The position numbers and the translations under genes were made by a program. A model generated the notes under the pieces. That model was given only the letters and a program-made list of their open reading frames with translations, was not told the DNA's origin and made no database searches. Of a DNA stretch of 64,000 nt, positions 41,019 through 51,008 are shown piece by piece (position 1 is the stretch's first letter; each line of letters opens with the position of its first letter). The DNA is taken from assembly GCF_002387245.1 (NCBI RefSeq), contig NZ_DGLD01000015.1:1-64000 (forward strand), written 5' to 3'. Source of the stretch: Brevundimonas sp. UBA4553. GTDB taxonomy: Bacteria; Pseudomonadota; Alphaproteobacteria; Caulobacterales; Caulobacteraceae.

Positions 41019-41673
41019 AGCCCACCCCGCGAATCGTCTGGATCAGATCGCATCCGAAACCGCGATCTACCTTGGCCCTCAGGCGGCTGATGTGGGCGTC
41101 GATCAGGTTGGCGCGGGGATCGAAGTGAAAGCCCCACAGGCTCTCCAGCAACATGGTGCGGGTTACGGCTTGTCCCGCATTTCGCGCCAGACGTTCCAGC
41201 AACTTGAACTCGTGCGGGGTCAGGTCCAGAACCTGTCCCGCCCGCGTGGCCCTGTGCGCGGCCACATCCACCACCAGATCGCTGACCATGTGCACCTGCG
41301 CCCGATCGGCGAGAGGCGGACGGCGGATGAGCGCCTGGATCCGCGCGCTCAGTTCGCTGAACGCAAAGGGCTTCACCAGATAGTCGTCGGCGCCTGCGTT
41401 CAGTCCGTCCACACGATCATCGACCGCACCCAGCGCCGTCAGCACGAGGACGGGCGTCTTTAGTCCTGCCGAACGCATTGATTGAATCACATCGAGCCCG
41501 GATAGACCCGGCATCATCCGGTCCACGACGATCGCGTTGTAATCGCCGTCCAGGGCCATGTGCAGGCCCGTGTCGCCGTCCGGCGCTTCGTCCACGGTCT
41601 GGCCTTGCTGACGCAAACCCTCGGCCACGAAGGCACGGGTCCGAGCGTCGTCGTCAATGATAAGCATTCGCAT
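40996..41673 (-). CDS. OmpR-family response regulator
   Basis: A 225-residue regulator. The receiver domain (1-115) has the acidic triad LIIDDDA, phospho-acceptor Asp51 (IVVDRMMPG) and the conserved Lys in YLVKPFAFSEL. The winged helix (about 130-222) has LTPHEFKLLERLARNAGQAV, ISRLRAKVDRGF and IRGVGYVL. It belongs to the QseB/PmrA/CusR-like group. It is transcribed away from the entC operon and shares its upstream region (about 140 bases) with entC, so it could control that promoter. Its partner kinase gene overlaps its 3' end. Confidence 0.93.
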   Translation of the reverse strand: MRMLIIDDDARTRAFVAEGLRQQGQTVDEAPDGDTGLHMALDGDYNAIVVDRMMPGLSGLDVIQSMRSAGLKTPVLVLTALGAVDDRVDGLNAGADDYLVKPFAFSELSARIQALIRRPPLADRAQVHMVSDLVVDVAAHRATRAGQVLDLTPHEFKLLERLARNAGQAVTRTMLLESLWGFHFDPRANLIDAHISRLRAKVDRGFGCDLIQTIRGVGYVLKQPD

Positions 41674-41768
41674 GGAGCGCTCTCTAGCTCGCCTCGGCGC
41701 GCTGGTCAGCCTGATGGTGAATTAATCTCACCGCAAGGCGCGGCGAAGGTTGGTCGTCTATAGCCTCA

Positions 41769-41787
41769 GATATTGAGAGTGATACGC
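41769..41787 (+). promoter_or_regulatory. Fur-box-like site upstream of entC
   Basis: GATATTGAGAGTGATACGC matches 12 of 19 Fur consensus positions, and the wider TTGAGAG-T-GATACGCAA is partly palindromic. It lies about 30 bases before the entC ATG, in the only promoter region of the biosynthetic operon. Confidence 0.5.
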
Positions 41788-41816
41788 AACAGCGTAAGTT
41801 GACGGCAAGGTGAGCA

Positions 41817-43054
41817 ATGGAGTCGATGGCGACGAACTTCTGGAGCGCTCCTGATCTGGCGGTTCAGATCGGAAAGGACGCCGCGACGCCCGATGCGCGC
41901 CAGGAGGCGGCCATGGACTGGGCCTTTGGATTGGCCACGCCCGAGATGAGGCTGTTCACGACGGGGGTGCAGCGTCGTCTGCCGTCAGGACCGGCGGCAA
42001 GTCTTGGCGAGCGGGTGAAGCGCTTCTTCTCTGACTACCCGTCGGCGGACCGCAGCGAGGCTTCTCCGCGCCTTCTGGTCGGCGCCATTCCCTTTGATCG
42101 CGACCAGGGCGACTGTCTTTTCCTGCCTGAGCGCGCGGCCAACCGCGCCTGGAGCGCGCCCACCCAAGCGCCACTGTCTCCGGGCGGCATACGCTTGACG
42201 AGCGAGCCTTCGCGCGAGGCTTATCAGCAGGCTGTCGCCAAGGCTTTGGCCTCCATCTGCGCGTCTCGCGACGACGCCCGGCCGATCGACAAGGTCGTGC
42301 TGTCGCGTAGCCTGCGGCTGGAGGCTGATCGTCCTTTTGACGCCTTCGCCCTGTGGCGCGATTTGAAGGTCGATCCATCGGCGGCGCGCTTTCTCGTTCC
42401 GCTGGGCTTCGGGCAGGGCGGGGATATGCGTCGCCTGGTGGGAGCATCTCCGGAACTGCTGATCTCGAAGCGCGGCCCGGCCATCCTGTCGCATCCGCTG
42501 GCTGGATCGGCGAGACGTAGCCCGGACCTGTACCAGGACGAGGCGGCGGCTCAAAGCTTGCTCGCCTCTGACAAGGATCGTCGCGAGCACGCCCTTGTGG
42601 TCGAAGCCATCATGGATCTGCTGGCGCCGTGGTGCAGCGATCTGCGCGCGCCGCCGGGACCGGCGCTGGTCTCGACACGAACCATGTGGCACCTCGGCAC
42701 CCGCATCGAGGGACGCGTGCGTCGCCCCGACGAAGTGTCGGCGGCGGAACTGGCGGCCTTGCTGCACCCGACGCCCGCTGTCTGCGGCGCGCCCCGCGAC
42801 CTGGCGGCCGGAGTTATCCGCGACCTGGAAGCCTATGATCGCGGCTTCTATGCCGGGGCGCTGGGATGGACCAATGCGGCGGGCGACGGCGCCTGGTACG
42901 TGACGCTGCGCTGCGCCGAGATCTGCGGCTCAGAGGCGCGCCTCTATGCCGGCGCGGGTATCGTCGACGGTTCGGACCCAGAGGCCGAGGCGGACGAGAC
43001 ATCCGGTAAATTCCAGGCCGTTATGCGCGCCTTGGGCGTGGACGAGGCGAGCGT

Positions 43055-43058
<4 letters not shown>
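41817..43058 (+). CDS. entC: Isochorismate synthase (EntC/DhbC)
   Basis: A 413-residue chorismate-binding enzyme (EntC is 391). It converts chorismate to isochorismate, the first step of 2,3-dihydroxybenzoate synthesis. Conserved blocks are [12 protein letters not shown] (catalytic Lys region), [71 protein letters not shown] and [15 protein letters not shown] with the Mg-binding glutamates. The ATG at 41817 follows AAGGTGAG. It heads a six-gene operon in which nearly every stop overlaps the next start, so co-translation is expected. The Fur-like site upstream implies iron repression. Confidence 0.95.
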
Positions 43059-44679
<1,621 letters not shown>

Positions 44680-44683
<4 letters not shown>

Positions 44684-45327
44684 CCGCGCCCAAAGGTCTG
44701 CCGACCGTTCCGGCCTACACCCTGCCGACCGAGGCGGAGATTCCCCCCTCGCGCGCCCAGTGGACGTTGCAGCCTGATCGCGCGGCCCTGCTGGTCCACG
44801 ACATGCAGCGCTATTTCATGCGCCCCTATGCGCCGGGCGCCGAGCCGCTGCCGGGGCTGATCGCCAACATCGCCCGGCTGATCGCGGCGGCGCGGACGGC
44901 GGGCGTGCCCGTCTTCTACACCGCCCAGCATGGCGATCAGGACCGCCGGGACCGGGGCCTGCAGGCCGACCTCTGGGGGCCGGGCATGAGCCGCACGCCT
45001 GCGCATGAAGATATCCTGCCCGAACTGGCCCCGGCGCTGGGCGACTTCCCTCTGGTCAAGCACCGCTACAGCGCCTTCCAGCGCAGCAACCTCGAGACGC
45101 TGATGGGCGTGCGGGGGCGGGACCAGTTGATCGTCTGCGGTGTCTACGCCCACATCGGCTGCCAGCTTACGGCGGCCGAGGCGTTTCAGCGCGACATCGA
45201 ACCCTTCTTCGTCGCCGACGCCCTGGGTGACTTCTCCCGCGAAAAACACATGGGCGCGGTGGCCTGGGCCGCCGACACCTGCGCCGTGGCCCTTTCAACA
45301 GCGCGCGCTCTGGAACGACTGATATGA
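44680..45327 (+). CDS. entB: Isochorismatase (EntB N-terminal domain, stand-alone)
   Basis: A 215-residue isochorismatase converting isochorismate to 2,3-dihydro-2,3-dihydroxybenzoate. Family motifs are [15 protein letters not shown] (catalytic Asp), [16 protein letters not shown] (Lys), and [20 protein letters not shown] with the GVYAHIGC block also seen in EntB/PhzD. It ends where E. coli EntB (285 residues) would continue into its aryl carrier domain. That domain is encoded by the next gene, which overlaps by four bases. EntB is therefore split into two proteins here. Confidence 0.95.
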
Positions 45328-45587
45328 CCAAGCTGACCCCGCAGGAGCTGACCCTCGAACGGATGCGCGCCGACATCGCCGCCGTGCTGCATGAAACGCC
45401 GGACTCCATTCTGGACGATGACAACCTGATGGACCTAGGCGTGGATTCATTGCGCGTGCTCAACCTCAGCCTGCAGTGGAGCGAGACCGTGCCGCTGGAG
45501 TTCAGCGAGCTGGCCGAACACGTCACGCTGGCCGAGTGGTGGACCATCATCCGCCAGAAGCGCGCCGCGCTCGGCGTCGAGTCCTGA
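45324..45587 (+). CDS. Free-standing aryl carrier protein (EntB C-terminal domain equivalent)
   Basis: An 87-residue acyl-carrier-type protein. The phosphopantetheine site is DLGVDSLRVLNL, with the modified Ser near residue 42. The C-terminal helix has LAEHVTLAEWWTIIRQK, as in aryl carrier domains of EntB/VibB type. EntE would load it with 2,3-dihydroxybenzoate, and the EntF condensation domain would accept the acyl group. Its start overlaps the isochorismatase stop (ATGA), and entF begins 3 bases after its stop. A phosphopantetheinyl transferase is required but none is encoded in the window. Confidence 0.93.
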   Translation: MTKLTPQELTLERMRADIAAVLHETPDSILDDDNLMDLGVDSLRVLNLSLQWSETVPLEFSELAEHVTLAEWWTIIRQKRAALGVES

Positions 45588-45590
45588 GGC

Positions 45591-48500
45591 GTGGACGACG
45601 GACGCGCCGTGGTGGGTGTTGAGACGGCGACGGAAGCGCCATTGACCGAGGCTCAATCTGGCCTGTGGTTTGCCCAGAGACTGGACCCGACCAATCCGAT
45701 CTTCAATACGGCCCACTATGTCGACGTCCGGGGCGATCTGGATATCGAAGCTTTCCGTGCCGCCGTCGATCAGGTCGCGGTCGAGGCGGAGGCCCTGTCG
45801 CTGCGGTTTGTTGAGCGGAACGGGGCGGTGGTGCAGACGCTGGACGCCGCGCACCGCCCGTTCCTCGAGATCATCGATGTGTCCACTGCCGCCGATCCCG
45901 TCGCCGAGGCCATGGCCGCCATGCGTCGCGATCATGAGACGCCGCTGGACCCGACCCGCGATCCGCTGGCTGCAAACATCCTGTTTCAGATGGGGCCGCA
46001 GCATTTCCTGTGGAGCCTGCGCGTCCACCATCTGGCCACCGATGGTTTCGGCATGGCCCTGCTGACCAACCGAGTGGCCGAGCTATACAACGCCGCGCGC
46101 GGCGGCCTGACGCCCGGGCCGGTCTTCAATCCGATCGCCAAGGTGTGGGGCGAGGACGCCGCCTATCGCGTCTCCGAAAAGCGCACGGCCGACGCCGCCT
46201 ACTGGCGCGAGGTCATGGGCGACGCGCCCGAGGTCGCCTCTCTGGCACCCGGCAAGGCGACGACCGCCCACCGATTTCACCGCATCGAACGGGCCCTGCC
46301 GCCGCAGGTCACGGCTCGCCTGCGCGCTCGTGCCGATGCTGGGCGCCTGTCCTGGCCTGACGTCCTGACCGCCATCGGCGCCGCCTATGTCCGTCGTTTC
46401 TCAGCCGCGGAAGACGCGGTGATCGGCGTGCCGTGGATGGGCCGCATGGGCAGCGCCTCGGCGCGAACGCCCGCGATGATCATGAACGTCCCGCCGCTGC
46501 GCCTCACACTGGACGAAGACGCGCCGCTGGATGAACAACTGGTCCTGGCCTCCAAGGCCCTGATCAAGACACGCCGACACGGCCGTTACCGCAGCGAGCA
46601 GCTGCGGCGCGACCTGGGCCTGATCGGCGGGGCGCGGCGTCTGTATGGGCCGCTCGTCAACGTCCTGCCGTTCGACCTGCCGCCGCGCTTTGTGGGACTG
46701 GATACGACGCTGAAGGTGTTGGGCACTGGCCCGGTCGATGACATCAGCTTCACCTTCCGAGGCGACGCCAATCCGTCCTTGACGCTGGAAGTCGACGCCA
46801 ACCCCGACCTCTACACGCTGGAGGAGGCTGCCGCCCACGCCGAGCGTCTGGCCGTCTTCCTGACGAATGCGCTCGATGCCGAAACCTTGGCCGAAATTCC
46901 CATCGCCACGCCTGAAGAGGCCGAGCGTGAACTGGAAGCCTTCAACGTCACCGCTCATCCGGTGCCTGACACGACGCTGACCGCCTTGCTGGAGGCGGCG
47001 ATGAAGGCGTCGCCGGACGCCCCGGCGCTGACCTTTGGCGATCAGAGTCTGACCTACGCCGAACTGGACCGCCGCACGGCGGCCTTGGCCTCGGCGCTGG
47101 CGGCGCGCGGCGTGGGGCGCGAGAGCCTCATCGCCGTGGCCTTGCCGCGTTCGCTGGAGCTGGTGATCGCCCTGGTCGCGACCCTGCGCGCTGGTGGGGC
47201 CTATCTGCCGCTGGATCTGGAGCATCCGGCCGAGCGCATCGTCGCCATCGTCCGCGCCGCCGGTCCCGCTGCCGTGCTGGCCCATGAAGACATCGGTGGC
47301 GCGTTCGGCGAGGCTCTGCTGGAGCCCGCCAACTGGCCGCTGGACGGGGCTGCGCCAGTTGTGGAGCAGGCGGGCGAGGACGCCGCCTATGTCATCTACA
47401 CCTCGGGTTCGACCGGCGATCCCAAGGGGGTGCTGGTCGAGCACCGCGCCATCGTCAATCGCCTGCTGTGGATGCAGGCTGAATACGGCATCGGCGCCCA
47501 AACCCGCATCCTGCAGAAGACGCCCGCCACCTTTGACGTCTCGGTGTGGGAGTTCTTCCTGGCCCTGATCTCGGGCGGCGAACTGGTCGTGGCCCCGCCC
47601 GGCGCGCACCGCGATCCGGCGGCCATCGCCGGACTGATCCGCCGCCATGCGATTACCGACCTGCACTTCGTCCCCTCCATGCTGTCGGCCTTCCTCGCAG
47701 AGCCGACGGCGAATGGGATCGCGGTCGCCCACGTCTTCTGCAGCGGCGAGGAGCTTCCCGCCGAACTGCGCGACCGTTTCCATCAGACGGTGATGGCCGA
47801 ACTGCACAACCTCTACGGCCCGACCGAAGCGGCGGTGGACGTCAGTTATTGGGCCGCCGGGCCGGGCGATACGTCCCGCCCCATGCCGATCGGGTGGCCG
47901 GTGTGGAACACGCGGCTGGTCATTCTGGACGAGCGGCTGCGTCCCGTGGCGCCCGGCATGGGCGGCCATCTGCATCTGGGCGGCGTGCAACTGGCGCGCG
48001 GCTATCTGAACCGACCCGACCTGACCGAGGACCGCTTCATTCCCGACCCGCACCATCCGGGCCAGCGCCTGTATCGCACCGGCGACGTGGCGCGCAGACG
48101 GGCCGACGGAGCCGTCGTCTATCTGGGCCGCAGCGACCATCAGGTGAAGATTCGCGGCCTGCGCATCGAACTGGGCGAGATCGAAGCCGCCGTCATCGCC
48201 AGCGGCCTGGCGCGCGAGACGGTGGTGCAGGCCCGTGAGGACCGCCCCGGCGAGCGCCGCCTGGTCGCCTATCTGGTCCCGGCCGATGTCTATGATCCCG
48301 CCGCCCTGAAGGCCAGGCTGGCCGCGCGTCTGCCCGATTACATGGTCCCCGCCGCCATCGTGGTGCTGGACGCCCTGCCGACGACCTCCAATGGCAAGCT
48401 GGACCGTAAGGCGCTGCCCGCTCCTGTGTTCGAGGCCGCTGCGGGCCGGGCGGCCGAGACGCCAACCGAGAACATCATCGCCGAACTGTTCGCCGAGACG

Positions 48501-49493
48501 CTGGGCCGGGCCGAACCGGCGGGCGCCGACGATGACTTCTTCACTCTGGGCGGCGACTCCCTGTTGGCTGTGCATTTGATGATGCTGATCCGCGAGCGGC
48601 TGGGGCGCGATCCGGGGCTGGGCGCCCTGTTCGACCGGCCGCGCGTGGCGGAACTGGCCGGCCTGATCGACGCCGAGGCGCTGGACTTCGACAACGGGCT
48701 GGGCGTGCTGATCCGTCTGGCCGAGGGCGATCCGGCCCTGCCGCCACTGTTCCTGATCCACCCGGCGGGGGGGCTGTCGTGGGGTTATCGCACCCTGGCG
48801 CGCGCCCTGTCGCCGCGCCGTACGGTGTGGGGCGTGCAGTCGCCTGCGCTGGACCCGCAGAACGCCCTGCCGGGCGGGATCGACACGCTGGCGTCGGTCT
48901 ATGTCGATCACATTCTGGCCTTGGGCGCGCGTGGCCCTGTCCACATCGCAGGCTGGTCCGTCGGCGGCATCATCGCCCAGGCGGCGGCGGTCGAACTGGA
49001 GCGGCGCGGGGTGAAGGTCGGGCTGATGGCCATGCTGGATTCCTATCCGGCCGAGTGCTGGCGCGCCGAGCCGGAACCGGACCCCGTCGACGCCATGCGC
49101 GCCCTTCTGGCCATCGCGGGCTACGACCCGACGCACTATCCCGAACTGCGTAGCCGCGCGGCCATCCTCGCCTTCCTGAAGGCGGGCGATAGCGCTCTGG
49201 GCGGCCTGCCTGAGGCGGCGCTGGACGGCGTGATACGCGTGGTGCTCGACACGAACCGCCTGGTGCGGGAGCATCGTCACAAGGCGTTCGGCGGCCGCAC
49301 CACCCACGTCCGAGCGGCGCTGGATCACAAGGAGCGCGACCTGACCCCCGGCCTTTGGCGGCCCTACGCCGCCGATCTGGACGTGGTCGAGGTTCCCTTC
49401 CTGCACCCGCAACTGACCAGCCCGGGGGCGACGGCCCTGATCGCCCCCGCCCTGGACGCCCGCATGAGCGCCTTCGAGGAGATCGCACGATGA
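45591..49493 (+). CDS. entF: Enterobactin-type NRPS (EntF-like, C-A-T-TE)
   Basis: A 1300-residue single-module NRPS, like E. coli EntF (1293). The condensation domain (about 15-440) has VHHLATDGFG (HHxxxDG at 146-152). The adenylation domain (about 460-950) has YTSGSTGDPKGVLVEH (near 600), FDVSVWEFF and NLYGPTEAAVDVSYW. The pocket residues read DVWHFSLVDK, the published EntF serine code. The carrier domain has DDFFTLGGDSLLAVHL (Ser about 990). The thioesterase (about 1050-1298) has FLIHPAGG and GWSVGG (Ser about 1122), and a late His in FLHPQLTSPG. It should join dihydroxybenzoyl to serine and release or cyclise the oligomer. The start is GTG at 45591. Confidence 0.95.
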   Translation: MDDGRAVVGVETATEAPLTEAQSGLWFAQRLDPTNPIFNTAHYVDVRGDLDIEAFRAAVDQVAVEAEALSLRFVERNGAVVQTLDAAHRPFLEIIDVSTAADPVAEAMAAMRRDHETPLDPTRDPLAANILFQMGPQHFLWSLRVHHLATDGFGMALLTNRVAELYNAARGGLTPGPVFNPIAKVWGEDAAYRVSEKRTADAAYWREVMGDAPEVASLAPGKATTAHRFHRIERALPPQVTARLRARADAGRLSWPDVLTAIGAAYVRRFSAAEDAVIGVPWMGRMGSASARTPAMIMNVPPLRLTLDEDAPLDEQLVLASKALIKTRRHGRYRSEQLRRDLGLIGGARRLYGPLVNVLPFDLPPRFVGLDTTLKVLGTGPVDDISFTFRGDANPSLTLEVDANPDLYTLEEAAAHAERLAVFLTNALDAETLAEIPIATPEEAERELEAFNVTAHPVPDTTLTALLEAAMKASPDAPALTFGDQSLTYAELDRRTAALASALAARGVGRESLIAVALPRSLELVIALVATLRAGGAYLPLDLEHPAERIVAIVRAAGPAAVLAHEDIGGAFGEALLEPANWPLDGAAPVVEQAGEDAAYVIYTSGSTGDPKGVLVEHRAIVNRLLWMQAEYGIGAQTRILQKTPATFDVSVWEFFLALISGGELVVAPPGAHRDPAAIAGLIRRHAITDLHFVPSMLSAFLAEPTANGIAVAHVFCSGEELPAELRDRFHQTVMAELHNLYGPTEAAVDVSYWAAGPGDTSRPMPIGWPVWNTRLVILDERLRPVAPGMGGHLHLGGVQLARGYLNRPDLTEDRFIPDPHHPGQRLYRTGDVARRRADGAVVYLGRSDHQVKIRGLRIELGEIEAAVIASGLARETVVQAREDRPGERRLVAYLVPADVYDPAALKARLAARLPDYMVPAAIVVLDALPTTSNGKLDRKALPAPVFEAAAGRAAETPTENIIAELFAETLGRAEPAGADDDFFTLGGDSLLAVHLMMLIRERLGRDPGLGALFDRPRVAELAGLIDAEALDFDNGLGVLIRLAEGDPALPPLFLIHPAGGLSWGYRTLARALSPRRTVWGVQSPALDPQNALPGGIDTLASVYVDHILALGARGPVHIAGWSVGGIIAQAAAVELERRGVKVGLMAMLDSYPAECWRAEPEPDPVDAMRALLAIAGYDPTHYPELRSRAAILAFLKAGDSALGGLPEAALDGVIRVVLDTNRLVREHRHKAFGGRTTHVRAALDHKERDLTPGLWRPYAADLDVVEVPFLHPQLTSPGATALIAPALDARMSAFEEIAR

Positions 49494-50260
49494 GAGACAG
49501 CGGACTGTCCGGCCGTCTGGCCCTAGTCACGGGGGCGGGCGGCGGCATCGGCGCCGCCGTGGTGCGCCTGCTGGTCGAGGAGGGCGCGCGCGTGGTCGCC
49601 ACCGACTTGCCGTCCGCCGACCTGTCGGGACTGGCGCTTCTGAACGGCGTGCGGGTCGAGCCGCTGGACGTGTCCGACGGCGCGACGGTGGAGGCCCTGT
49701 TCGAGCGTATCGAGGCCGAAGACGGTCCGATCGACTTCGTGGCCAGCGTGGCGGGCGTCCTGTCCAATGTGACGGTGGATCAGACCTCTGACGCCGAATG
49801 GCGCCGCGTCTTCGCAGTCAACGCGGATGGAGTCTTCCATCTGGGCCGCGCGGCGTCGCGCCGGATGGGCGAAAGAGGCAAGGGCGCCTTCGTCACCGTC
49901 AGCTCGAACGCGGCAGGCGTGCCGCGTCATGCGATGGCGGCCTATGCGGCGTCCAAGGCGGCGGCGACCATGTTCACCCGCTGTCTGGGGATTGAGCTGG
50001 GACCCAAGGGCGTCCGCTGCAACATCGTCGCCCCCGGCTCGACCCTGACGCCGATGCAGACCGGCATGTGGGCTGACGAAGACGGCGCCGCCCGCGTCAT
50101 CGCCGGCTCGTCGGAGACCTTCAAGGCGGGCATTCCGCTGCAAAAGCTGGCGACGCCCGATGACATCGCCGAGGCGGTGGTCTTCCTGCTGTCCGACCGC
50201 GCCGCCCACATCACCATGACCGACCTCTATGTGGACGGGGGCGCGACCCTGAGGGGGTGA
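49490..50260 (+). CDS. entA: 2,3-dihydro-2,3-dihydroxybenzoate dehydrogenase (EntA/DhbA)
   Basis: A 256-residue classical SDR that oxidises 2,3-dihydro-2,3-dihydroxybenzoate to 2,3-dihydroxybenzoate with NAD. The cofactor loop is [12 protein letters not shown], the catalytic Ser is in [16 protein letters not shown], and the YxxxK motif is AAYAASKAA. The [16 protein letters not shown] block is characteristic of EntA/DhbA. The ATG at 49490 overlaps the entF stop (ATGA). The longer in-frame extension to 49355 lies inside entF and was rejected. It is the last gene of the entCEB-carrier-F-A operon and is convergent with pdeM, 25 bases away. Confidence 0.95.
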   Translation: MRDSGLSGRLALVTGAGGGIGAAVVRLLVEEGARVVATDLPSADLSGLALLNGVRVEPLDVSDGATVEALFERIEAEDGPIDFVASVAGVLSNVTVDQTSDAEWRRVFAVNADGVFHLGRAASRRMGERGKGAFVTVSSNAAGVPRHAMAAYAASKAAATMFTRCLGIELGPKGVRCNIVAPGSTLTPMQTGMWADEDGAARVIAGSSETFKAGIPLQKLATPDDIAEAVVFLLSDRAAHITMTDLYVDGGATLRG

Positions 50261-50285
50261 CGGTTGACGGCGGAGACGCGGAGCA

Positions 50286-51008
50286 TCAGCGGAGCGGACG
50301 GTCCGGACGCAGGCGTTCGTAGGCGATCGGGACGACGGATCGGCCCAGGGCGAAGCTGATCGGCGGCCTATTGAACAGATCGGCGAACGCCGCGTCTCGC
50401 ACATTGAGCCCGCCCGCGTAGGCGCCGAAAGCAGGCAGAATGAGGCGTCGGCCGTCCGAGGCGAAGCAGCGCCGACGAACACCCCCAGCCGAACCTTGAA
50501 GACGCGCGCAAGGATGCAGGTGTCCGGCGACTTCGCCGACGACAGGATAGGGCGAAGGGTCGTGCCGCAGGGTCAATCCGGCGATCTGGACCAAGACTGC
50601 GGTTTCGCCGCCAAGATCACCTGCACCGTCGGGATCGTGGTTGCCGCAGACCCATATCAACTGCGTGCGCGTCGCCAGATCGGCGATGCGCGCGCGTTCC
50701 ACTTCGCCGATGCGGACGCCGGCATCGCCGTCATGGAGGGTGTCGCCGAGCAGGACGACCGAGCGGGGCGCCAGAGCGACGATCTCGCGCTCCAGTCGAT
50801 CCAGGGTCTCGCGCGTGTCATACGGCGGCAGCAACTGACCACGGGCTGCATAGGCGGAGCCCTTCTCCAGGTGAAGGTCAGCGACCACCAGCATCTGCTC
50901 CTGCGCCAGCCACAAGGCGCCGGACGCTCGAAGCATGACTTCGACGTTGGCGAAGCGGATTGTCAGTGCCCCTTCATTGGTCGCAGCGCCGATCGCGAGA
51001 GCGGTCAA
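50286..51008 (-). CDS. pdeM: Ligase-associated DNA damage response endonuclease PdeM
   Basis: A 240-residue binuclear metallophosphoesterase. Metal-site motifs are VVADLHLEKGS, VLLGDTLHDGD, WVCGNHDPDG and GEVAGHLHPCA. This composition matches the MPE endonuclease encoded with Lhr-type helicase, ligase and exonuclease in many proteobacteria (a manganese-dependent DNA endonuclease in Pseudomonas putida). Its ATG overlaps the helicase stop by four bases. It is the last gene of the minus-strand repair operon, and its 3' end faces entA. Confidence 0.93.
   Translation of the reverse strand: MTALAIGAATNEGALTIRFANVEVMLRASGALWLAQEQMLVVADLHLEKGSAYAARGQLLPPYDTRETLDRLEREIVALAPRSVVLLGDTLHDGDAGVRIGEVERARIADLATRTQLIWVCGNHDPDGAGDLGGETAVLVQIAGLTLRHDPSPYPVVGEVAGHLHPCARLQGSAGGVRRRCFASDGRRLILPAFGAYAGGLNVRDAAFADLFNRPPISFALGRSVVPIAYERLRPDRPLR

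Noticed and set aside
46401..49412. A 1003-codon open frame on the minus strand
   Set aside because: It is the antisense shadow of entF. Its composition is Gln/Arg/His-rich with no domain, typical of GC-rich codon mirroring.
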